Source: Auanema rhodensis
Lineage: Eukaryota > Nematoda > Chromadorea > Rhabditida > Rhabditidae
Reading direction: 5' to 3'
Length of the DNA stretch: 64,000 nt
Assembly: GCA_964057225.1 (NCBI GenBank)
Contig: OZ059898.1
Location: forward strand, 1,302,001-1,366,000
This document shows, in pieces, positions 39,314 through 55,000 of the stretch (positions within the stretch are counted from its first letter, which is position 1; each line of letters opens with the position of its first letter). The translations under genes and the position numbers were made by a program. The notes beneath the pieces are model-generated. The model was given only the letters and a program-made list of their open reading frames with translations. It searched no databases and was not told where the DNA came from.

Positions 39314-42300
39314 TTCAAACGATCATAACTAATTTTTGTATTAAGCGTTTCTCAATGTAGTATAGTGCATTCGATGCGGATTTTTAAGCTGCGTCGTTCT
39401 GTGTTATCAGATTTGCGCTAGCTTAAAAATGCACCGAGATATCAACTGATATAAGTTCACACTTATATCCTCGATTTTCACCCTGAAGAATTAATTTTTT
39501 CGTTGAATAATATTGTCCATCGTCTTTGCCTTGAAAAAAGGAATCTAAAAACATCTACTTTTTGCTAAATTATTTTGAAATTTTTCGAAAAAATTTTTGT
39601 CAAAATGTTTTTGGAAGCAATGTTGAGTGTACATGGAAACTCAACATACACTAATGCATCATTTTTCAAACGATCATAACTAATTTTTGTATTAAGCGTT
39701 TCTCAATGTAGTATAGTGCATTCGATGCGGATTTTTAAGCTGCGTCGATCTGTGTTATCAGATTTGCGCTAGCTTAAAAATGCACCGAGATATCAACTGA
39801 TATAAGTTCACACTTATATCTTCGATTTTCACCCTGAAGAATTAATTTTTTCGTTGAATAACATTGTCCATCGTCTTTGCCTTAAAAAAAGGAATCTAAA
39901 AACATCTACTTTTTGCTAAATTATTTTGAAATTTTTCGAAAAAATTTTTGTCAAAATGTTTTTGGAAGCAATGTTGAGTGTACATGGAAACTCAACATAC
40001 ACTAATGCATCATTTTTCAAACGATCATAACTAATTTTTGTATTAAGCGTTTCTCAATGTAGTATAGTGCATTCGATGCGGATTTTTAAGCTGCGTCGAT
40101 CTGTGTTATCAGATTTGCGCTAGCTTAAAAATGCACCGAGATATCAACTGATATAAGTTCACACTTATATCTTCGATTTTCACCCTGAAGAATTAATTTT
40201 TTCGTTGAATAACATTGTCCATCGTCTTTGCCTTAAAAAAAGGAATCTAAAAACATCTACTTTTTGCTAAATTATTTTGAAATTTTTCGAAAAAATTTTT
40301 GTCAAAATGTTTTTGGAAGCAATGTTGAGTGTACATGGAAACTCAACATACACTAATGCATCATTTTTCAAACGATCATAACTAATTTTTGTATTAAGCG
40401 TTTCTCAATGTAGTATAGTGCATTCGATGCGGATTTTTAAGCTGCGTCGATCTGTGTTATCAGATTTGCGCTAGCTTAAAAATGCACCGAGATATCAACT
40501 GATATAAGTTCACACTTATATCCTCGATTTTCACCCTGAAGAATTAATTTTTTCGTTGAATAATATTGTCCATCGTCTTTGCCTTGAAAAAAGGAATCTA
40601 AAAACATCTACTTTTTGCTAAATTATTTTGAAATTTTTCGAAAAAATTTTTGTCAAAATGTTTTTGGAAGCAATGTTGAGTGTACATGGAAACTCAACAT
40701 ACACTAATGCATCATTTTTCAAACGATCATAACTAATTTTTGTATTAAGCGTTTCTCAATGTAGTATAGTGCATTTGATGCGGATTTTTAAGCTGCGTCG
40801 TTCTGTGTTATCAGATTTGCGCTAGCTTAAAAATGCACCGAGATATAAACTGATATAAGTTCACACTTATATCCTCGATTTTCACCCTGAAGAATTAATT
40901 TTTTCGTTGAATAACATTGTCCATCGTCTTTGCCTTGAAAAAAGGAATCTAAAAACATCTACTTTTTGCTAAATTATTTTGAAATTTTTCGAAAAAATTT
41001 TTGTCAAAATGTTTTTGGAAGCAATGTTGAGTGTACATGGAAACTCAACATACACTAATGCATCATTTTTCAAACGATCATAACTAATTTTTGTATTAAG
41101 CGTTTCTCAATGTAGTATAGTGCATTCGATGCGGATTTTTAAGCTGCGTCGATCTGTGTTATCAGATTTGCGCTAGCTTAAAAATGCACCGAGATATAAA
41201 CTGATATAAGTTCACACTTATATCCTCGATTTTCACCCTGAAGAATTAATTTTTTCGTTGAATAACATTGTCCATCGTCTTTGCCTTGAAAAAAGGAATC
41301 TAAAAACATCTACTTTTTGCTAAATTATTTTGAAATTTTTCGAAAAAATTTTTGTCAAAATGTTTTTGGAAGCAATGTTGAGTGTACATGGAAACTCAAC
41401 ATACACTAATGCATCATTTTTCAAACGATCATAACTAATTTTTGTATTAAGCGTTTCTCAATGTAGTATAGTGCATTCGATGTGGATTTTTAAGCTGCGT
41501 CGTTCTGTGTTATCAGATTTGCGCTAGCTTAAAAATGCACCGAGATATCAACTGATATAAGTTCACACTTATATCTTCGATTTTCACCCTGAAGAATTAA
41601 TTTTTTCGTTGAATAACATTGTCCATCGTCTTTGCCTTGAAAAAAGGAATCTAAAAACATCTACTTTTTGCTAAATTATTTTGAAATTTTTCGAAAAAAT
41701 TTTTGTCAAAATGTTTTTGGAAGCAATGTTGAGTGTACATGGAAACTCAACATACACTAATGCATCATTTTTCAAACGATCATAACTAATTTTTGTATTA
41801 AGCGTTTCTCAATGTAGTATAGTGCATTCGATGCGGATTTTTAAGCTGCGTCGTTCTTTGTTATCAGATTTGCGCTAGCTTAAAAATGCACCGAGATATC
41901 AACTGATATAAGTTCACACTTATATCCTCGATTTTCACCCTGAAGAATTAATTTTTTCGTTGAATAACATTGTCCATCGTCTTTACCTTGAAAAAAGGAA
42001 TCTAAAAACATCTACTTTTTGCTAAATTATCTTGAAATTTTTCGAAAAAATTTTTGTCAAAATGTTTTTGGAAGCAATGTTGAGTGTACATGGAAACTCA
42101 ACATACACTAATGCATCATTTTTCAAACGATCATAACTAATTTTTGTATTAAGCGTTTCTCAATGTGGTATAGTGCATTCGATGCGGATTTTTAAGCTGC
42201 GTCGATCTGTGTTATCAGATTTGCGCTAGCTTAAAAATGCACCGAGATATAAACTGATATAAGTTCACACTTATATCCTCGATTTTCACCCTGAAGAATT

Positions 42301-45300
42301 AATTTTTTCGTTGAATAACATTGTCCATCGTCTTTGCCTTGAAAAAAGGAATCTAAAAACATCTACTTTTTGCTAAATTATTTTGAAATTTTTCGAAAAA
42401 ATTTTTGTCAAAATGTTTTTGGAAGCAATGTTGAGTGTACATGGAAACTCAACATACACTAATGCATCATTTTTCAAACGATCATAACTAATTTTTGTAT
42501 TAAGCGTTTCTCAATGTAGTATAGTGCATTCGATGCGGATTTTTAAGCTGCGTCGATCTGTGTTATCAGATTTGCGCTAGCTTAAAAATGCACCGAGATA
42601 TTAACTGATATAAGTTCACACTTATATCCTCGATTTTCACCCTGAAGAATTAATTTTTTCGTCGAATAACATTGTCCATCGTCTTTGCCTTGAAAAAAGG
42701 AATCTAAAAACATCTACTTTTTGCTAAATTATCTTGAAATTTTTCGAAAAAATTTTTGTCAAAATGTTTTTGGAAGCAATGTTGAGTGTACATGGAAACT
42801 CAACATACACTAATGCATCATTTTTCAAACGATCATAACTAATTTTTGTATTAAGCGTTTCTCAATGTAGTATAGTGCATTCGATGCGGATTTTTAAGCT
42901 GCGTCGATCTGTGTTATCAGATTTGCGCTAGCTTAAAAATGCACCGAGATATAAACTGATATAAGTTCACACTTATATCCTCGATTTTCACCCTGAAGAA
43001 TTAATTTTTTCGTTGAATAACATTGTCCATCGTCTTTGCCTTGAAAAAAGGAATCTAAAAACATCTACTTTTTGCTAAATTATTTTGAAATTTTTCGAAA
43101 AAATTTTTGTCAAAATGTTTTTGGAAGCAATGTTGAGTGTACATGGAAACTCAACATACACTAATGCATCATTTTTCAAACGATCATAACTAATTTTTGT
43201 ATTAAGCGTTTCTCAATGTCGTATAGTGCATTCGATGCGGATTTTTAAGCTGCGTCGATCTGTGTTATCAGATTTGCGCTAGCTTAAAAATGCACCGAGA
43301 TATCAACTGATATAAGTTCACACTTATATCCTCGATTTTCACCCTGAAGAATTAATTTTTTCGTCGAATAACATTGTCCATCGTCTTTGCCTTGAAAAAA
43401 GGAATCTAAAAACATCTACTTTTCGCTAAATTATCTTGAAATTTTTCGAAAAAATTTTTGTCAAAATGTTTTTGGAAGCAATGTTGAGTGTACATGGAAA
43501 CTCAACATACACTAATGCATCATTTTTCAAACGATCATAACTAATTTTTGTATTAAGCGTTTCTCAATGTAGTATAGTGCATTCGATGCGGATTTTTAAG
43601 CTGCGTCGATCTGTGTTATCAGATTTGCGCTAGCTTAAAAATGCACCGAGATATAAACTGATATAAGTTCACACTTATATCCTCGATTTTCACCCTGAAG
43701 AATTAATTTTTTCGTTGAATAACATTGTCCATCGTCTTTGCCTTGAAAAAAGGATTCTAAAAACATCTACTTTTTGCTAAATTATTTTGAAATTTTTCGA
43801 AAAAATTTTTGTCAAAATGTTTTTGGAAGCAATGTTGAGTGTACATGGAAACTCAACATACACTAATGCATCATTTTTCAAACGATCATAACTAATTTTT
43901 GTATTAAGCGTTTCTCAATGTAGTATAGTGCATTCGATGCGGATTTTTAAGCTGCGTCGTTCTGTGTTATCAGATTTGCGCTAGCTTAAAAATGCACCGA
44001 GATATCAACTGATATAAGTTCACACTTATATCCTCGATTTTCACCCTGAAGAATTAATTTTTTCGTTGAATAACATTGTCCATCGTCTTTGCCTTGAAAA
44101 AAGGAATCTAAAAACATCTACTTTTTGCTAAATTATTTTGAAATTTTTTGAAAAAATTTTTGTCAAAATGTTTTTGGAAGCAATGTTGAGTGTACATGGA
44201 AACTCAACATACACTAATGCATCATTTTTCAAACGATCATAACTAATTTTTGTATTAAGCGTTTCTCAATGTAGTATAGTGCATTCGATGCGGATTTTTA
44301 AGCTGCGTCGTTCTGTGTTATCAGATTTGCGCTAGCTTAAAAATGCACCGAGATATCAACTGATATAAGTTCACACTTATATCCTCGATTTTCACCCTGA
44401 AGAATTAATTTTTTCGTCGAATAACATTGTCCATCGTCTTTGCCTTGAAAAAAGAAATCTAAAAACATCTACTTTTTGCTAAATTATTTTGAAATTTTTC
44501 GAAAAAATTTTTGTCAAAATGTTTTTGGAAGCAATGTTGAGTGTACATGGAAACTCAACATACACTAATGCATCATTTTTCAAACGATCATAACTAATTT
44601 TTGTATTAAGCGTTTCTCAATGTAGTATAGTGCATTCGATGCGGATTTTTAAGCTGCGTCGTTCTGTGTTATCAGATTTGCGCTAGCTTAAAAATGCACC
44701 GAGATATCAACTGATATAAGTTCACACTTATATCCTCGATTTTCACCCTGAAGAATTAATTTTTTCGTTGAATAACATTGTCCATCGTCTTTGCCTTGAA
44801 AAAAGGAATCTAAAAACATCTACTTTTTGCTAAATTATCTTGAAATTTTTCGAAAAAATTTTTGTCAAAATGTTTTTGGAAGCAATGTTGAGTGTACATG
44901 GAAACTCAACATACACTAATGCATCATTTTTCAAACGATCATAACTAATTTTTGTATTAAGCGTTTCTCAATGTAGTATAGTGCATTCGATGCGGATTTT
45001 TAAGCTGCGTCGATCTGTGTTATCAGATTTGCGCTAGCTTAAAAATGCACCGAGATATCAACTGATATAAGTTCACACTTATATCCTCGATTTTCACCCT
45101 GAAGAATTAATTTTTTCGTTGAATAACATTGTCCATCGTCTTTGCCTTGAAAAAAGGAATCTAAAAACATCTACTTTTTGCTAAATTATTTTGAAATTTT
45201 TTGAAAAAATTTTTGTCAAAATGTTTTTGGAAGCAATGTTGAGTGTACATGGAAACTCAACATACAATAATGCATCATTTTTCTAACAATCATAACTAAT

Positions 45301-46768
45301 TTTTGTATTAAGCGTTTCTCAATGTAGTATAGTGCATTCGATGCGGATTTTTAAGCTGCGTCGAACTGTGTTATCAGATTTGCGCTAGCTTAAAAATGCA
45401 CCGAGATATCAACTGATATAAGTTCACACTTATATCCTCGATTTTCACCCTGAAGAATTAATTTTTTCGTTGAATAACATTGTCCATCGTCTTTGCCTTG
45501 AAAAAAGGATTCTAAAAACATCTACTTTTTGCTAAATTATTTTGAAATTTTTCGAAAAAATTTTTGTCAAAATGTTTTTGGAAGCAATGTTGAGTGTACA
45601 TGGAAACTCAACATACACTAATGCATCATTTTTCAAACGATCATAACTAATTTTTGTATTAAGCGTTTCTCAATGTAGTATAGTGCATTCGATGCGGATT
45701 TTTAAGCTGCGTCGTTCTGTGTTATCAGATTTGCGCTAGCTTAAAAATGCACCGAGATATCAACTGATATAAGTTCACACTTATATCCTCGATTTTCACC
45801 CTGAAGAATTAATTTTTTCGTCGAATAACATTGTCCATCGTCTTTGCCTTGAAAAAAGAAATCTAAAAACATCTACTTTTTGCTAAATTATTTTGAAATT
45901 TTTCGAAAAAATTTTTGTCAAAATGTTTTTGGAAGCAATGTTGAGTGTACATGGAAACTCAACATACAATAATGCATCATTTTTCTAACAATCATAACTA
46001 ATTTTTGTATTAAGCGTTTCTCAATGTAGTATAGTGCATTCGATGCGGATTTTTAAGCTGCGTCGAACTGTGTTATCAGATTTGCGCTAGCTTAAAAATG
46101 CACCGAGATATCAACTGATATAAGTTCACACTTATATCCTCGATTTTCACCCTGAAGAATTAATTTTTTCGTTGAATAACATTGTCCATCGTCTTTGCCT
46201 TGAAAAAAGGAATCTAAAAACATCTACTTTTTGCTAAATTATTTTGAAATTTTTTGAAAAAATTTTTGTCAAAATGTTTTTGGAAGCAATGTTGAGTGTA
46301 CATGGAAACTCAACATACACTAATGCATCATTTTTCAAACGATCATAACTAATTTTTGTATTAAGCGTTTCTCAATGTAGTATAGTGCATTCGATGCGGA
46401 TTTTTAAGCTGCGTCGATCTGTGTTATCAGATTTGCGCTAGCTTAAAAATGCACCGAGATATAAACTGATATAAGTTCACACTTATATCCTCGATTTTCA
46501 CCCTGAAGAATTAATTTTTTCGTTGAATAACATTGTCCATCGTCTTTGCCTTGAAAAAAGGATTCTAAAAACATCTACTTTTTGCTAAATTATTTTGAAA
46601 TTTTTCGAAAAAATTTTTGTCAAAATGTTTTTGGAAGCAATGTTGAGTGTACATGGAAACTCAACATACACTAATGCATCATTTTTCAAACGATCATAAC
46701 TAATTTTTGTATTAAGCGTTTCTCAATGTAGTATAGTGCATTCGATGCGGATTTTTAAGCTGCGTCGT

Positions 46769-49700
46769 TCTGTGTTATCAGATTTGCGCTAGCTTAAAAA
46801 TGCACCGAGATATCAACTGATATAAGTTCACACTTATATCCTCGATTTTCACCCTGAAGAATTAATTTTTTCGTCGAATAACATTGTCCATCGTCTTTGC
46901 CTTGAAAAAAGGAATCTAAAAACATCTACTTTTCGCTAAATTATCTTGAAATTTTTCGAAAAAATTTTTGTCAAAATGTTTTTGGAAGCAATGTTGAGTG
47001 TACATGGAAACTCAACATACACTAATGCATCATTTTTCAAACGATCATAACTAATTTTTGTATTAAGCGTTTCTCAATGTAGTATAGTGCATTCGATGCG
47101 GATTTTTAAGCTGCGTCGATCTGTGTTATCAGATTTGCGCTAGCTTAAAAATGCACCGAGATATAAACTGATATAAGTTCACACTTATATCCTCGATTTT
47201 CACCCTGAAGAATTAATTTTTTCGTTGAATAACATTGTCCATCGTCTTTGCCTTGAAAAAAGGATTCTAAAAACATCTACTTTTTGCTAAATTATTTTGA
47301 AATTTTTTGAAAAAATTTTTGTCAAAATGTTTTTGGAAGCAATGTTGAGTGTACATGGAAACTCAACATACACTAATGCATCATTTTTCAAACGATCATA
47401 ACTAATTTTTGTATTAAGCGTTTCTCAATGTAGTATAGTGCATTCGATGCGGATTTTTAAGCTGCGTCGTTCTGTGTTATCAGATTTGCGCTAGCTTAAA
47501 AATGCACCGAGATATCAACTGATATAAGTTCACACTTATATCCTCGATTTTCACCCTGAAGAATTAATTTTTTCGTCGAATAACATTGTCCATCGTCTTT
47601 GCCTTGAAAAAAGAAATCTAAAAACGTCTACTTTTTGCTAAATTATTTTGAAATTTTTCGAAAAAATTTTTGTCAAAATGTTTTTGGAAGCAATGTTGAG
47701 TGTACATGGAAACTCAACATACACTAATGCATCATTTTTCAAACGATCATAACTAATTTTTGTATTAAGCGTTTCTCAATGTCGTACAGTGCATTCGATG
47801 CGGATTTTTAAGCTGCGTCGATCTGTGTTATCAGATTTGCGCTAGCTTAAAAATGCACCGAGATATCAACTGATATAAGTTCACACTTATATCCTCGATT
47901 TTCACCCTGAAGAATTAATTTTTTCGTCGAATAACATTGTCCATCGTCTTTGCCTTGAAAAAAGGAATCTAAAAACATCTACTTTTTGCTAAATTATCTT
48001 GAAATTTTTCGAAAAAATTTTTGTCAAAATGTTTTTGGAAGCAATGTTGAGTGTACATGGAAACTCAACATACACTAATGCATCATTTTTCAAACGATCA
48101 TAACTAATTTTTGTATTAAGCGTTTCTCAATGTAGTATAGTGCATTCGATGCGGATTTTTAAGCTGCGTCGATCTGTGTTATCAGATTTGCGCTAGCTTA
48201 AAAATGCACCGAGATATCAACTGATATAAGTTCACACTTATATCCTCGATTTTCACCCTGAAGAATTAATTTTTTCGTTGAATAACATTGTCCATCGTCT
48301 TTGCCTTGAAAAAAGGAATCTAAAAACATCTACTTTTTGCTAAATTATTTTGAAATTTTTCGAAAAAATTTTTGTCAAAATGTTTTTGGAAGCAATGTTG
48401 AGTGTACATGGAAACTCAACATACAATAATGCATCATTTTTCTAACAATCATAACTAATTTTTGTATTAAGCGTTTCTCAATGTAGTATAGTGCATTCGA
48501 TGCGGATTTTTAAGCTGCGTCGATCTGTGTTATCAGATTTGCGCTAGCTTAAAAATGCACCGAGATATCAACTGATATAAGTTCACACTTATATCCTCGA
48601 TTTTCACCCTGAAGAATTAATTTTTTCGTTGAATAACATTGTCCATCGTCTTTGCCTTGAAAAAAGGAATCTAAAAACATCTACTTTTTGCTAAATTATT
48701 TTGAAATTTTTCGAAAAAATTTTTGTCAAAATGTTTTTGGAAGCAATGTTGAGTGTACATGGAAACTCAACATACAATAATGCATCATTTTTCTAACAAT
48801 CATAACTAATTTTTGTATTAAGCGTTTCTCAATGTAGTATAGTGCATTCGATGCGGATTTTTAAGCTGCGTCGAACTGTGTTATCAGATTTGCGCTAGCT
48901 TAAAAATGCACCGAGATATCAACTGATATAAGTTCACACTTATATCCTCGATTTTCACCCTGAAGAAATAATTTTTTCGTTGAATAACATTGTCCATCGT
49001 CTTTGCCTTGAAAAAAGGAATCTAAAAACATCTACTTTTTGCTAAATTATTTTGAAATTTTTCGAAAAAATTTTTGTCAAAATGTTTTTGGAAGCAATGT
49101 TGAGTGTACATGGAAACTCAACATACAATAATGCATCATTTTTCTAACAATCATAACTAATTTTTGTATTAAGCGTTTCTCAATGTAGTATAGTGCATTC
49201 GATGCGGATTTTTAAGCTGCGTCGAACTGTGTTATCAGATTTGCGCTAGCTTAAAAATGCACCGAGATATCAACTGATATAAGTTCACACTTATATCCTC
49301 GATTTTCACCCTGAAGAATTAATTTTTTCGTCGAATAACATTGTCCATCGTCTTTGCCTTGAAAAAAGGAATCTAAAAACATCTACTTTTTGCTAAATTA
49401 TCTTGAAATTTTTCGAAAAAATTTTTGTCAAAATGTTTTTGGAAGCAATGTTGAGTGTACATGGAAACTCAACATACACTAATGCATCATTTTTCAAACG
49501 ATCATAACTAATTTTTGTATTAAGCGTTTCTCAATGTAGTATAGTGCATTCGATGCGGATTTTTAAGCTGCGTCGATCTGTGTTATCAGATTTGCGCTAG
49601 CTTAAAAATGCACCGAGATATCAACTGATATAAGTTCACACTTATATCCTCGATTTTCACCCTGAAGAATTTATTTTTTCGTTGAATAACATTGTCCATC

Positions 49701-52032
49701 GTCTTTGCCTTGAAAAAAGGAATCTAAAAACATCTACTTTTTGCTAAATTATTTTGAAATTTTTCGAAAAAATTTTTGTCAAAATGTTTTTGGAAGCAAT
49801 GTTGAGTGTACATGGAAACTCAACATACAATAATGCATCATTTTTCTAACAATCATAACTAATTTTTGTATTAAGCGTTTCTCAATGTAGTATAGTGCAT
49901 TCGATGCGGATTTTTAAGCTGCGTCGAACTGTGTTATCAGATTTGCGCTAGCTTAAAAATGCACCGAGATATCAACTGATATAAGTTCACACTTATATCC
50001 TCGATTTTCACCCTGAAGAATTAATTTTTTCGTTGAATAACATTGTCCATCGTCTTTGCCTTGAAAAAAGGAATCTAAAAACATCTACTTTTTGCTAAAT
50101 TATTTTGAAATTTTTCGAAAAAATTTTTGTCAAAATGTTTTTGGAAGCAATGTTGAGTGTACATGGAAACTCAACATACACTAATGCATCATTTTTCAAA
50201 CAATCATAACTAATTTTTGTATTAAGCGTTTCTCAATGTAGTATAGTGCATTCGATGCGGATTTTTAAGCTGCGTCGATCTGTGTTATCAGATTTGCGCT
50301 AGCTTAAAAATGCACCGAGATATCAACTGATATAAGTTCACACTTATATCCTCGATTTTCACCCTGAAGAATTAATTTTTTCGTTGAATAACATTGTCCA
50401 TCGTCTTTGCCTTGAAAAAAGGAATCTAAAAACATCTACTTTTTGCTAAATTATTCTGAAATTTTTCGAAAAAATTTTTGTCAAAATGTTTTTGGAAGCA
50501 ATGTTGAGTGTACATGGAAACTCAACATACACTAATGCATCATTTTTCAAACGATCATAACTAATTTTTGTATTAAACGTTTTTAATGTAGTATAGTGCA
50601 TTCGATGCGGATTTTTAAGCTGCGTCGATCTGTGTTATCAGATTTGCGCTAGCTTAAAAATGCACCGAGATATCAACTGGTATAAGTTCACACTTATATC
50701 CTCGATTTTCACCCTGAAGAATTAATTTTTTCGTCGAATAACATTGTCCATCGTCTTTGCCTTGAAAAAAGGAATCTAAAAACATCTACTTTTTGCTAAA
50801 TTATCTTGAAATTTTTCGAAAAAATTTTTGTCAAAATGTTTTTGGAAGCAATGTTGAGTGTACATGGAAACTCAACATACACTAATGCATCATTTTTCAA
50901 ACGATCATAACTAATTTTTGTATTAAGCGTTTCTCAATGTAGTATAGTGCATTCGATGCGGATTTTTAAGCTGCGTCGATCTGTGTTATCAGATTTGCGC
51001 TAGCTTAAAAATGCACCGAGATATAAACTGATATAAGTTCACACTTATATCCTCGATTTTCACCCTGAAGAATTAATTTTTTCGTTGAATAACATTGTCC
51101 ATCGTCTTTACCTTGAAAAAAGGAATCTAAAAACATCTACTTTTTGCTAAATTATTTTGAAATTTTTCGAAAAAATTTTTGTCAAAATGTTTTTGGAAGC
51201 AATGTTGAGTGTACATGGAAACTCAACATACACTAATGCATCATTTTTCAAACGATCATAACTAATTTTTGTATTAAGCGTTTCTCAATGTAGTATAGTG
51301 CATTCGATGCGGATTTTTAAGCTGCGTCGTTCTGTGTTATCAGATTTGCGCTAGCTTAAAAATGCACCGTGATATCAACTGATATAAGTTCACACTTATA
51401 TCTTCGATTTTCACCCTGAAGAATTAATTTTTTCGTTGAATAACATTGTCCATCGTCTTTGCCTTGAAAAAAGGAATCTAAAAACATCTACTTTTTGCTA
51501 AATTATTTTGAAATTTTTTGAAAAAATTTTTGTCAAAATGTTTTTGGAAGCAATGTTGAGTGTACATGGAAACTCAACATACACTAATGCATCATTTTTC
51601 AAACGATCATAACTAATTTTTGTATTAAGCGTTTCTCAATGTAGTATAGTGCATTCGATGCGGATTTTCAAGCTGCGTCGTTCTGTGTTATCAGATTTGC
51701 GCTAGCTTAAAAATGCACCGAGATATCAACTGATATAAGTTCACACTTATATCCTCGATTTTCACCCTGAAGAATTAATTTTTTCGTTGAATAACAATGT
51801 CTATCGTCTTTGCCTTAAAAAAAGGAATCTAAAAACATCTACTTTTTGCTAAATTATTTTGAAATTTTTCGAAAAAATTTTTGTCAAAATGTTTTTGGAA
51901 GCAATGTTGAGTGTACATGGAAACTCAACATACACTAATGCATCATTTTTCAAACGATCATAACTAATTTTTGTATTAAGCGTTTTTCAATGTAGTATAG
52001 TGCATTCGATGCGGATTTTTAAGCTGCGTCGA
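46769..52032 (+). repeat. 15-unit segmental duplication, copy 1 (5264 bp)
   Basis: All private variants I compared recur exactly 5264 bp downstream: TTTTCGCTAAA (46931), AAAGAAATC with AAACGTC (about 47611-47626), GTCGTACAG (47782), the TTCTAAC units, GAAGAAATAAT (48965), GAATTTATT (49668), TTATTCTGAA (50453), the 1-bp deletion near 50583, CTGGTATAAG (50678), CACCGTGAT (51366), TTTTCAAGC (51667), CAATGTCTATCG (51796) and CGTTTTTCAATG (51981). The match starts just after 46768 (T here, A at 52032). The offset is 15 x 351 minus the one deleted base inside the block. Confidence 0.9.
50546..50895 (+). repeat. 350-bp monomer (-1), original copy
   Basis: ATTAAACGTTTTTAATG replaces ATTAAGCGTTTCTCAATG: two substitutions and loss of one base, and the unit also has CTGGTATAAG, TTCGTCG and TTATCTTG. 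Units at 57915 and 59319 have the same lineage markers but keep the base (ATTAAACGTTTTTCAATG), so they show the state before the deletion. Confidence 0.85.
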
Positions 52033-55000
52033 TCTGTGTTATCAGATTTGCGCTAGCTTAAAAATGCACCGAGATATCAACTGATATAAGTTCACACTTA
52101 TATCCTCGATTTTCACCCTGAAGAATTAATTTTTTCGTCGAATAACATTGTCCATCGTCTTTGCCTTGAAAAAAGGAATCTAAAAACATCTACTTTTCGC
52201 TAAATTATCTTGAAATTTTTCGAAAAAATTTTTGTCAAAATGTTTTTGGAAGCAATGTTGAGTGTACATGGAAACTCAACATACACTAATGCATCATTTT
52301 TCAAACGATCATAACTAATTTTTGTATTAAGCGTTTCTCAATGTAGTATAGTGCATTCGATGCGGATTTTTAAGCTGCGTCGATCTGTGTTATCAGATTT
52401 GCGCTAGCTTAAAAATGCACCGAGATATAAACTGATATAAGTTCACACTTATATCCTCGATTTTCACCCTGAAGAATTAATTTTTTCGTTGAATAACATT
52501 GTCCATCGTCTTTGCCTTGAAAAAAGGATTCTAAAAACATCTACTTTTTGCTAAATTATTTTGAAATTTTTTGAAAAAATTTTTGTCAAAATGTTTTTGG
52601 AAGCAATGTTGAGTGTACATGGAAACTCAACATACACTAATGCATCATTTTTCAAACGATCATAACTAATTTTTGTATTAAGCGTTTCTCAATGTAGTAT
52701 AGTGCATTCGATGCGGATTTTTAAGCTGCGTCGTTCTGTGTTATCAGATTTGCGCTAGCTTAAAAATGCACCGAGATATCAACTGATATAAGTTCACACT
52801 TATATCCTCGATTTTCACCCTGAAGAATTAATTTTTTCGTCGAATAACATTGTCCATCGTCTTTGCCTTGAAAAAAGAAATCTAAAAACGTCTACTTTTT
52901 GCTAAATTATTTTGAAATTTTTCGAAAAAATTTTTGTCAAAATGTTTTTGGAAGCAATGTTGAGTGTACATGGAAACTCAACATACACTAATGCATCATT
53001 TTTCAAACGATCATAACTAATTTTTGTATTAAGCGTTTCTCAATGTCGTACAGTGCATTCGATGCGGATTTTTAAGCTGCGTCGATCTGTGTTATCAGAT
53101 TTGCGCTAGCTTAAAAATGCACCGAGATATCAACTGATATAAGTTCACACTTATATCCTCGATTTTCACCCTGAAGAATTAATTTTTTCGTCGAATAACA
53201 TTGTCCATCGTCTTTGCCTTGAAAAAAGGAATCTAAAAACATCTACTTTTTGCTAAATTATCTTGAAATTTTTCGAAAAAATTTTTGTCAAAATGTTTTT
53301 GGAAGCAATGTTGAGTGTACATGGAAACTCAACATACACTAATGCATCATTTTTCAAACGATCATAACTAATTTTTGTATTAAGCGTTTCTCAATGTAGT
53401 ATAGTGCATTCGATGCGGATTTTTAAGCTGCGTCGATCTGTGTTATCAGATTTGCGCTAGCTTAAAAATGCACCGAGATATCAACTGATATAAGTTCACA
53501 CTTATATCCTCGATTTTCACCCTGAAGAATTAATTTTTTCGTTGAATAACATTGTCCATCGTCTTTGCCTTGAAAAAAGGAATCTAAAAACATCTACTTT
53601 TTGCTAAATTATTTTGAAATTTTTCGAAAAAATTTTTGTCAAAATGTTTTTGGAAGCAATGTTGAGTGTACATGGAAACTCAACATACAATAATGCATCA
53701 TTTTTCTAACAATCATAACTAATTTTTGTATTAAGCGTTTCTCAATGTAGTATAGTGCATTCGATGCGGATTTTTAAGCTGCGTCGATCTGTGTTATCAG
53801 ATTTGCGCTAGCTTAAAAATGCACCGAGATATCAACTGATATAAGTTCACACTTATATCCTCGATTTTCACCCTGAAGAATTAATTTTTTCGTTGAATAA
53901 CATTGTCCATCGTCTTTGCCTTGAAAAAAGGAATCTAAAAACATCTACTTTTTGCTAAATTATTTTGAAATTTTTCGAAAAAATTTTTGTCAAAATGTTT
54001 TTGGAAGCAATGTTGAGTGTACATGGAAACTCAACATACAATAATGCATCATTTTTCTAACAATCATAACTAATTTTTGTATTAAGCGTTTCTCAATGTA
54101 GTATAGTGCATTCGATGCGGATTTTTAAGCTGCGTCGAACTGTGTTATCAGATTTGCGCTAGCTTAAAAATGCACCGAGATATCAACTGATATAAGTTCA
54201 CACTTATATCCTCGATTTTCACCCTGAAGAAATAATTTTTTCGTTGAATAACATTGTCCATCGTCTTTGCCTTGAAAAAAGGAATCTAAAAACATCTACT
54301 TTTTGCTAAATTATTTTGAAATTTTTCGAAAAAATTTTTGTCAAAATGTTTTTGGAAGCAATGTTGAGTGTACATGGAAACTCAACATACAATAATGCAT
54401 CATTTTTCTAACAATCATAACTAATTTTTGTATTAAGCGTTTCTCAATGTAGTATAGTGCATTCGATGCGGATTTTTAAGCTGCGTCGAACTGTGTTATC
54501 AGATTTGCGCTAGCTTAAAAATGCACCGAGATATCAACTGATATAAGTTCACACTTATATCCTCGATTTTCACCCTGAAGAATTAATTTTTTCGTCGAAT
54601 AACATTGTCCATCGTCTTTGCCTTGAAAAAAGGAATCTAAAAACATCTACTTTTTGCTAAATTATCTTGAAATTTTTCGAAAAAATTTTTGTCAAAATGT
54701 TTTTGGAAGCAATGTTGAGTGTACATGGAAACTCAACATACACTAATGCATCATTTTTCAAACGATCATAACTAATTTTTGTATTAAGCGTTTCTCAATG
54801 TAGTATAGTGCATTCGATGCGGATTTTTAAGCTGCGTCGATCTGTGTTATCAGATTTGCGCTAGCTTAAAAATGCACCGAGATATCAACTGATATAAGTT
54901 CACACTTATATCCTCGATTTTCACCCTGAAGAATTTATTTTTTCGTTGAATAACATTGTCCATCGTCTTTGCCTTGAAAAAAGGAATCTAAAAACATCTA